A stretch of 64,000 nt of DNA from Ohtaekwangia sp036503775 (GTDB lineage: Bacteria > Bacteroidota > Bacteroidia > Cytophagales > Cyclobacteriaceae), in contig DASXWH010000188.1 of the NCBI GenBank assembly GCA_036503775.1, positions 1-64,000 of the forward strand. Direction: 5' to 3'. The translations under genes were made by a program, and so were the position numbers. This document shows, one piece after another, positions 58,563 to 64,000 of this stretch. The notes under the pieces are model-generated. The model worked only from the letters and a program-made list of their open reading frames with translations, made no database searches and had not been told where the DNA came from. Every line of letters starts with the position of its first letter. The stretch's first letter is position 1.

Positions 58563-59858
58563 ATGCTCACCACCTACGCAGACGTACTTTCATACCTTTA
58601 TAAAAATCTTCCGATGTTTCAGCGCGTGGGCGCTGTCGCGTACAAGGGAGACCTCTCAAACACGATCCGGTTGTGCGAGGTGCTTGGTGATCCACAAAGA
58701 AAATTTAGATCCATTCATGTAGCGGGAACCAATGGCAAAGGGAGTACATCACATATGCTGTCTTCCATTATGCAGTCTGCCGGATATAAAACAGGCTTGT
58801 ATACTTCGCCTCACCTCAAGGAATTTACAGAGCGCATACGGATCAATGGCCAAGAGATAGACAGAGAATTTATTGTTGATTTTGTAAACCGGATCAAACC
58901 TGCTATTAAGGAGATCAATCCTTCTTTTTTTGAGATAACGGTGGCCATGGCATTTGAATACTTTGCACAGAAGAACGTTGATATAGCCGTGGTTGAAGTA
59001 GGCCTTGGTGGCCGGCTGGATTCAACTAACATAATCACACCTGAAGTTTCAGTGATCACCAACATCGGTTGGGATCATAAAGACATCTTAGGGGACACAC
59101 TCGAAAAGATTGCGTCAGAAAAAGCAGGAATCATCAAACCGGGTGTCCCCGTGGTGATCAGTGAACGTCAGCAGGGCATTGATAATATCTTTATCCAGAA
59201 GGCCTCAGAAGTAAACACAGAAATTGTTTTTTCCTGTGATCAATTCAGTGTTTTTCAGAAGAATGTCAAACAAGGTTTTGCCTATGAGATATTACACGCA
59301 GATCATTCTATATTCTCAGATTTATATTTACCCCTTCAGGGATCTTATCAGCGTAAGAACCTGGGTGGAGTAATGGCTGCAGTTGAAGTATTAAAGGCTA
59401 AGGGCTGGCGGATTTCCAATGATCAGGTAAAAGATGGTTTGTTAAAAGTAGTGTCACAGACCGGACTCAAAGGAAGGTGGCAAATATTAAATGAGAGGCC
59501 CTTAATGATCTGCGATACCGGCCATAATATTGATGGAATTCATGAAGTGCTTTCACAGCTAAAAGCTCAGCCTTTTGATAAGCTGCACATGGTGTGGGGA
59601 ATGGTACGTGACAAGGATATTTCTGATATTCTCTCCGTACTTCCGAAAGAGGCAAATTACTATTTTTGCCAGGCCAAAATTCCAAGGGCTATGGGAGCTG
59701 GTGAACTGGCTCAGCAAGCTTTTGAAAAGGGATTAAGGGGGGTGATCATTCCCGATGTAAATGAAGCTATCCGGGAAGCAAAGACAAAAGCCTCACCCGA
59801 TGACCTGATTTTTATTGGCGGAAGTACGTTTGTGGTAGCAGAAATCGATAATCTATAA
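58563..59858 (+). CDS. folC: Bifunctional folylpolyglutamate/dihydrofolate synthase
   Basis: 431 residues from the ATG at 58563 (a TTG three codons earlier is not required). The Mur-ligase-like ATP loop is HVAGTNGKGSTSHML; then VVEVGLGGRLDSTNI and TNIGWDHKDILGDTLEKIAS, and DTGHNIDGIHEVL near the C-terminus. It adds glutamate to folates in the cytoplasm. It is followed by trmB after 10 bases. Confidence 0.95.
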   Translation: MLTTYADVLSYLYKNLPMFQRVGAVAYKGDLSNTIRLCEVLGDPQRKFRSIHVAGTNGKGSTSHMLSSIMQSAGYKTGLYTSPHLKEFTERIRINGQEIDREFIVDFVNRIKPAIKEINPSFFEITVAMAFEYFAQKNVDIAVVEVGLGGRLDSTNIITPEVSVITNIGWDHKDILGDTLEKIASEKAGIIKPGVPVVISERQQGIDNIFIQKASEVNTEIVFSCDQFSVFQKNVKQGFAYEILHADHSIFSDLYLPLQGSYQRKNLGGVMAAVEVLKAKGWRISNDQVKDGLLKVVSQTGLKGRWQILNERPLMICDTGHNIDGIHEVLSQLKAQPFDKLHMVWGMVRDKDISDILSVLPKEANYYFCQAKIPRAMGAGELAQQAFEKGLRGVIIPDVNEAIREAKTKASPDDLIFIGGSTFVVAEIDNL

Positions 59859-59868
59859 TTGTTTAAGA

Positions 59869-60522
59869 GTGAAACGTAAACAGGAGCGGTTCAGAACCAT
59901 TGAAGAAAGAGCTAATGTTATTGAACCGAGTAAACCCGAGTATCATCAGATCAAGAGTAAATGGGGTAAGGATCATTTTAAGAACGACAATCCCATTACA
60001 CTGGAGCTGGCGTGTGGCCGTGGTGAATATTCTGTAGGGCTTGGAAAATCCTTTCCGGATAAAAACTTTATCGGCATTGATATTAAAGGTGAACGTCTTT
60101 GGAAAGGAAGCACCTTAGCCATGGAGCAGAAGCTGGATAATGTAGCATTTCTGCGAACACATATATTGCTCGTTGAGAACTTTTTTGATCAGGCCGAGGT
60201 AGACGAGATATGGATTACGTTTCCAGATCCCCGTCCCAAGAAGCGTGATATCAAAAGACGACTTACCAATTCAAGGTTTCTTAATATGTATAAGAGAATC
60301 GTGAAGGGAGGAGGGTATATCCGGTTGAAAACGGATAATACCCAACTTTATGAATATACATTGGAGGAACTACAGGGGCGCAATGACATATTCGATCTCC
60401 AGTTTACTCCCGACTTATATACCTCCGAACTACGGGCCGAATGTTTTGATATCAAAACCAAATACGAAGAGGAGTTCAGTGCCAAGGGTGAAAAGATCAA
60501 GTATCTGCGATTTCACTTCTGA
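59869..60522 (+). CDS. trmB: tRNA (guanine-N7-)-methyltransferase
   Basis: 217 residues with a GTG start. SAM-binding motif LELACGRGEYSVGLG, GIDIKGERLWKG, the family signature WITFPDPRPKKRDIKRRLT, and GYIRLKTDNTQLYEYTLEEL. It makes m7G46 in tRNA. It ends the plus-strand run that starts with the SPOR gene. Confidence 0.95.
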   Translation: MKRKQERFRTIEERANVIEPSKPEYHQIKSKWGKDHFKNDNPITLELACGRGEYSVGLGKSFPDKNFIGIDIKGERLWKGSTLAMEQKLDNVAFLRTHILLVENFFDQAEVDEIWITFPDPRPKKRDIKRRLTNSRFLNMYKRIVKGGGYIRLKTDNTQLYEYTLEELQGRNDIFDLQFTPDLYTSELRAECFDIKTKYEEEFSAKGEKIKYLRFHF

Positions 60523-60556
60523 TATCAAATAACAATTTCATAATACCGGATCAGCC

Positions 60557-60584
60557 GTTGGAAGTCTGTGCTACGTTATCTTTG
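60557..60584 (+). promoter_or_regulatory. Promoter of the LpxH-like gene
   Basis: GTTG (60557-60560), a 16-base spacer and TATCTTTG (60577-60584), an exact -7 match. The leader to the ATG at 60661 would be about 70 bases. Confidence 0.55.
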
Positions 60585-60614
60585 TATCATAAAGACTTCT
60601 TCATAGGTTTGGGC

Positions 60615-60647
60615 GATTCCCTGAAGGCAATTTTGTCTTGGGGAATC
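60615..60647 (+). promoter_or_regulatory. Leader hairpin of the LpxH-like gene
   Basis: GATTCCC (60615-60621) pairs with GGGAATC (60641-60647); AAG/CTT inside extends the stem. It ends 13 bases before the ATG, inside the predicted leader, and could affect translation. Confidence 0.4.
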
Positions 60648-60660
60648 ACTATTTTCAAGC

Positions 60661-61518
60661 ATGGGAAAGAAAAAAAAGCGGGACGTAGAACTCGTTATCC
60701 TGTCTGATATACACCTCGGCACCTATGGTTGTCATGCCGAAGAGTTACTCCGCTACCTGAAAAGCATCAAGCCCAAAAAACTTATCCTCAACGGTGATGT
60801 TATTGACATGTGGCAGTTCAGTAAACGCTACTGGCCCAAATCCCACATGCAGGTGATCAAGTATATCATGGGGCTGCTTTCTAAAAACACCAAAGTGATT
60901 TACCTCACCGGCAACCATGACGAAATGCTTCGCAAGTTCTCAGGTTTTAAACTGGGTTCCTTTCAGATCGACAATAAAACGGTACTTAAATTAAATGGTA
61001 AACGTGCCTGGATTTTTCATGGTGATGTATTTGACGTTACCATGCAATATTCCAAGTGGCTTGCTAAACTGGGTGCTATCGGGTATGACACGCTTATCTT
61101 AATCAATACCATTGTAAACTGGGTGCTAACCAAACTGGGAAGAGAAAAGATATCACTTTCCAAACGGGTAAAGGATAGTGTAAAGTCTGCAGTAAAATTT
61201 ATTAACGACTTCGAAAAAACAGCGGCCGATATCGCCATTGAGAACAGGTATGACTACGTGGTTTGCGGCCATATCCATCAGCCGGAAATGAAAACAATTC
61301 AAACGGAAAAGGGTAGTGTAATTTATTTAAATTCGGGTGACTGGATTGAGAACCTGACAAGTCTCGAATACAATTCAAACGAATGGAAGGTATATCGGTA
61401 TGAAGATGATAAAGTAGCGAAGTCAGTTAAGTTGCCGAAACGGTTTCGTGGTGATAAGCTCGACAACGATGAGATTTTCCGTGACCTGGTCAATGAATTT
61501 TTAAATGTAAAGAAGTGA
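60661..61518 (+). CDS. UDP-2,3-diacylglucosamine diphosphatase-like metallophosphoesterase
   Basis: 285 residues with the calcineurin-like phosphoesterase motifs in order: SDIHLGTYGCH, LNGDVIDMW, LTGNHDEML, FHGDVFD and CGHIHQPEM. The family to which LpxH belongs removes UMP from UDP-diacylglucosamine in lipid A synthesis. The insertion at about residues 125-180 is amphipathic and may bind the membrane. Other substrates are possible. The stop overlaps the next start as GTGA. Confidence 0.85.
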   Translation: MGKKKKRDVELVILSDIHLGTYGCHAEELLRYLKSIKPKKLILNGDVIDMWQFSKRYWPKSHMQVIKYIMGLLSKNTKVIYLTGNHDEMLRKFSGFKLGSFQIDNKTVLKLNGKRAWIFHGDVFDVTMQYSKWLAKLGAIGYDTLILINTIVNWVLTKLGREKISLSKRVKDSVKSAVKFINDFEKTAADIAIENRYDYVVCGHIHQPEMKTIQTEKGSVIYLNSGDWIENLTSLEYNSNEWKVYRYEDDKVAKSVKLPKRFRGDKLDNDEIFRDLVNEFLNVKK

Positions 61519-62507
61519 AAATATTGTACGCCATTCAGGGAACTGGTAACGGTCACCTTGCCCGCGCGGAAGACGTTATACCGGTTCTTCAGCAATACGG
61601 TGATCTTGAACTTTTTGTAAGTGGAGCACAGGCGGATATTAAATTGCCCTATTCGGTGAAGTACAAATCGAAAGGCCTGAGTTTCTTTTTTGGAAAAAGC
61701 GGTGGGATTGATTTCTTAAAAACATTCCGCCAGAATAGCTCCAAGGATGTGTATAAAGAGATAAAGAAATTCCCTATTGAAAAGTTTGATCTGGTTATCA
61801 ATGACTTTGAACCGATATCGGCTTGGGCATGCCGTAAGCGTGGCGTGCCGTGCGTTGGATTAAGTCACCAGTCAGCTTTATTGTCCTCTAAAATTCCCAG
61901 ACCTAAAAAGATTGATCCGGTTGGAGAGTGGATTGTACACAACTATGCACCGGCACAAAAGTATGTTTCATTTCACTTTGAACCGTATGATACCGATATG
62001 TACACCCCGGTAATCCGGTCAGCTGTTCGCGAAAGCAACAATGTCACGAAAGAACACTATACCGTATATCTTCCATCATATGATGATAAAAAGCTGGTAC
62101 CCATTTTAGCGGCAATTCCTCAGGTACGATGGCATATTTTTTCTAAACATGCACGCAAGGCTTATCACATCGGGAGGTTGTCTGTTTACCCGGTAAACAA
62201 AGATGACTTTGCAGTGAGCATGACCTCAGCAAAAGGAGTTTTGTGTGGTGCAGGTTTTGAAACACCGGCAGAAGCCTTATACCTTGGAAAGAAGCTCATG
62301 GTTGTTCCCATGAAAGCACAGCTTGAACAGCATTACAACGCAGCATCGTTGAAACAGCTGGGTGTACCTGTATTGAAAAAGATGAAGAAAAAGAATCTGG
62401 ACAAGATTATAGACTGGATCGAAACGGACAGCAAAGTTTCAGTGGACTATAAAAATATCACAGGTGAAGCCGTTGAACGCGCAGTTTCGTTGGGAAAGAG
62501 TTTGTAG
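61515..62507 (+). CDS. Glycosyltransferase family protein (GT-B, MurG/MGT-like)
   Basis: 330 residues with a GTG start coupled to the upstream stop (GTGA at 61515-61518). The N-terminus KILYAIQGTGNGHLARAEDV is the glycine-rich acceptor loop of GT-B enzymes; the C-terminal half has CGAGFETPAEALYLGKKLMV, the donor-binding region seen in GT28/GT1-type enzymes. The acceptor is unknown. Coupling to an LpxH-like enzyme suggests a lipid or envelope glycan substrate, which is inference. Confidence 0.85.
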   Translation: MKILYAIQGTGNGHLARAEDVIPVLQQYGDLELFVSGAQADIKLPYSVKYKSKGLSFFFGKSGGIDFLKTFRQNSSKDVYKEIKKFPIEKFDLVINDFEPISAWACRKRGVPCVGLSHQSALLSSKIPRPKKIDPVGEWIVHNYAPAQKYVSFHFEPYDTDMYTPVIRSAVRESNNVTKEHYTVYLPSYDDKKLVPILAAIPQVRWHIFSKHARKAYHIGRLSVYPVNKDDFAVSMTSAKGVLCGAGFETPAEALYLGKKLMVVPMKAQLEQHYNAASLKQLGVPVLKKMKKKNLDKIIDWIETDSKVSVDYKNITGEAVERAVSLGKSL

Positions 62508-62643
62508 TCTGCTATAATTCACCTTGTAATCTGTTATATAAATACCTGTATTCTCAGGTGTTGAATAACTCCTTCATTCATTCGTAACGCTCATGTAATT
62601 ATCCGGTAATGACTGGCGCGTATTTTTCCATTGCGATATTGAA

Positions 62644-63333
62644 ATGAGCGATAAGAAACATTTACGGGTGCTGGTGGTTGATGACGATAAAGATATTCTT
62701 GATCTGTTAGAATACAACCTGGAGAAGGAGGGGTTTAAGGTAAAAACACTGGACGATAGTTTACGGGCTGTGGAAGTTGCCAGAGATTTTGTTCCTGACC
62801 TGATCATCCTAGATATTATGATGCCTCATCCTAACGGTATTGAGATCTGTCGTTCGCTGCGTGGGTTGAATCAGTTTAAGGATACCTATATATTTTTCCT
62901 GACGGCAAAATCTGAGGCCTACTATCATGAAGCAGCCCTGGATACCGGAGGAGACGATTACATTGAGAAGGTAATTGGACTCCGGGCGTTAACGTACAAA
63001 GTAAGTACGGTTCTCAAACGAAGATTTGTGATCCGGAAAAGTATTGCTGAATTGAAAATCGGGAACCTGAGGATAAATCGTAAGTCGAACTCAGTAAAGA
63101 TGGGGGACGTAGAGGTGCGACTTAGTAAACCTGAATTTGAATTGCTTTTCTTTTTTGCGCAGAACCCACGCAAATCTATTTCACAGGAAAATCTCCTGCA
63201 CAATATATGGGGATCTGAGATTTATCTCTTTGATACTTCCATTGAAGTATATATTCAAAATCTGAGAAAGAAACTAGGTATAAACCTGATCCACGAAACA
63301 AACGATCACAAGTACAGATTAAACCTGTGGTGA
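62644..63333 (+). CDS. OmpR/PhoB-type response regulator (orphan)
   Basis: 229 residues. Receiver domain with VVDDDKD and phospho-acceptor Asp in LIILDIMMP; the switch Lys remains in GGDDYIEKVIG, but the following Pro is Val. The C-terminal winged helix is complete (LSKPEFELLFFFAQNPRKSI, and DTSIEVYIQNLRKKLG). No histidine kinase is adjacent. It converges with the TrpF-like gene with one base between. Confidence 0.93.
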   Translation: MSDKKHLRVLVVDDDKDILDLLEYNLEKEGFKVKTLDDSLRAVEVARDFVPDLIILDIMMPHPNGIEICRSLRGLNQFKDTYIFFLTAKSEAYYHEAALDTGGDDYIEKVIGLRALTYKVSTVLKRRFVIRKSIAELKIGNLRINRKSNSVKMGDVEVRLSKPEFELLFFFAQNPRKSISQENLLHNIWGSEIYLFDTSIEVYIQNLRKKLGINLIHETNDHKYRLNLW

Positions 63334-63334
63334 T

Positions 63335-63886
63335 CTAATCATCGGTTTCCAATATTTCGAAAATTTCAGCGAGTTCCTGATAGTCCTTTAACCCTGGTTT
63401 TTCTTCCTGGCTGCCTTTCAGAGCAATTCCATAAATATTGTATCGCTTTAATACCTCATCCACATTGTCACCTGTTTTTAACTCAATAAGTCTTTTAACT
63501 GATGTCTCCGGAATACCGGAATCAGTCTTCGTGAGAATATATTCTGGTTCTCCTGACGGAGTATCACCTTTCGCAAGGTTAAGGATGTATGGGATCGATA
63601 TTACTTCAATCAAATTCAACTCAGCAAGACTTAGTTCAAGGTAATCGGGACGATAGTTTTCGAGTATTGAATTTAGCGCTGCATGGCTCTTTAGACCATA
63701 GATTTCCGCTACCACCGTAGGCCCGGTAACCCACCCACGGATTTCCTGAAAAGCTGCGGGACTAATGAAATTTTCCTGCCCTTCAACAACCCTGAATCCT
63801 AACATATCAGCCCCCATGCCAGCGCAATACCGGGCATCACTCAAATTGGTTATACTGCCTACCTTTACGAATGTTTTTAACGACAT
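63335..63886 (-). CDS. TrpF-like protein without the catalytic cysteine
   Basis: 183 residues from the ATG at 63886; the frame extends 22 residues upstream but those are basic and unlike the family. The start VKVGSITNLSDARYCAGMGA aligns with the TrpF start (K-I-C-G-I-T-N), with the catalytic Cys replaced by Gly/Ser, and ADMLGFRV follows. The end IALKGSQEEKPGLKDYQELA echoes the TrpF phosphate-binding end. It is therefore a phosphoribosylanthranilate-isomerase-fold protein that has probably lost isomerase activity. No other trp gene is in the window. Confidence 0.7.
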   Translation of the reverse strand: MSLKTFVKVGSITNLSDARYCAGMGADMLGFRVVEGQENFISPAAFQEIRGWVTGPTVVAEIYGLKSHAALNSILENYRPDYLELSLAELNLIEVISIPYILNLAKGDTPSGEPEYILTKTDSGIPETSVKRLIELKTGDNVDEVLKRYNIYGIALKGSQEEKPGLKDYQELAEIFEILETDD

Positions 63887-63967
63887 AGCTTTAATAGCAA
63901 AGAAAAAATAACTTTGTGGTTTACGTTTCAATTTTAGCGCGGATTTAGACAAAACAAAACTGAATTG

Positions 63968-64000
63968 GTGAAGTATTTTCTGAGAATTTTGACGGGCATG
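63968..64000 (+). CDS. Start of an unidentified gene, partial
   Basis: GTG at 63968 opens a frame that runs to the window end, reading (M)KYFLRILTGM. The hydrophobic start suggests a membrane protein, possibly DoxX-like, but eleven codons are too few to name it. Confidence 0.35.
   Translation, partial: MKYFLRILTGM

Overview
The window reads as a single chromosomal stretch from a Bacteroidota bacterium, most likely of the Cytophagales type. The signs are a 2,817-residue surface protein ending in a type A Por/type IX secretion (T9SS) sorting domain, SprB-type repeats, DUF5686 and DUF1684 proteins, a 58-residue histone-H1-like protein, an almost complete lack of Shine-Dalgarno sequences, and promoters of the Bacteroidota form TTTG-N18..21-TAnnTTTG. 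I saw no rRNA, tRNA, CRISPR array, insertion sequence or prophage gene. No gene-free stretch exceeds 300 bases; the longest is the 264-base region in front of dnaB.

Layout. 1-4752 (minus): a tightly packed operon of accC, DUF1015, maf, a CPBP protease-like protein and the start of an O-antigen-ligase-like protein, with two ATGA overlaps. 4866-6840 (plus): an alpha-oxoamine synthase of the serine palmitoyltransferase/cysteate acyltransferase type, the H1-like gene and a small lipoprotein. 6863-9949 (minus): FAH-family hydrolase, M23 peptidase, peroxiredoxin. 10071-12198 (plus): M48 lipoprotein protease, DUF1684 protein, unknown membrane protein. 12227-14419 (minus): mpl and a DEDDh exonuclease. 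14684-19010 (plus): dnaB, a SprB-repeat/cytochrome lipoprotein, a TPR membrane protein. 19505-24643 (plus): etfB, etfA, a bifunctional-nuclease-family protein, a nucleoside transporter, a TrmH-type methyltransferase, a SanA-like protein. 24707-30532 (plus): DUF5686 protein, thrS, then infC-rpmI-rplT.

30705-44856 (plus) is the first accessory-looking locus: an nSTAND ATPase with one membrane helix and a periplasmic WD40 propeller, an outer-membrane barrel protein, a lipoprotein and the giant T9SS adhesin, all co-directional with short gaps. A sigma-54 response regulator and a hybrid histidine kinase (44853-48131, minus) converge on it. 48319-50475 holds a TerB-like protein, a rhomboid protease and holA.

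50642-60522 (plus) is the second notable locus: a 1,008-residue TPR protein, a plug-less outer-membrane barrel, a SPOR protein, ExbB-, ExbD- and TonB-like proteins, a small unknown, folC and trmB. It looks like a trans-envelope energised machine, but the two acidic residues that carry protons in ExbB and ExbD (Glu and Asp) are replaced by Asn and Ser. The window ends with an LpxH-like hydrolase and a glycosyltransferase joined by a GTGA overlap, an orphan OmpR-type regulator, a TrpF-like protein that has lost its catalytic cysteine, and the first codons of a further gene.

Other points of interest are an infC gene with no ATG, GTG or TTG start (probable AUC start) behind a terminator-like leader, a 7-bp-period tandem repeat after dnaB, and a near-perfect internal duplication in the adhesin gene. 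All names come from reading the sequence; no database search was run.
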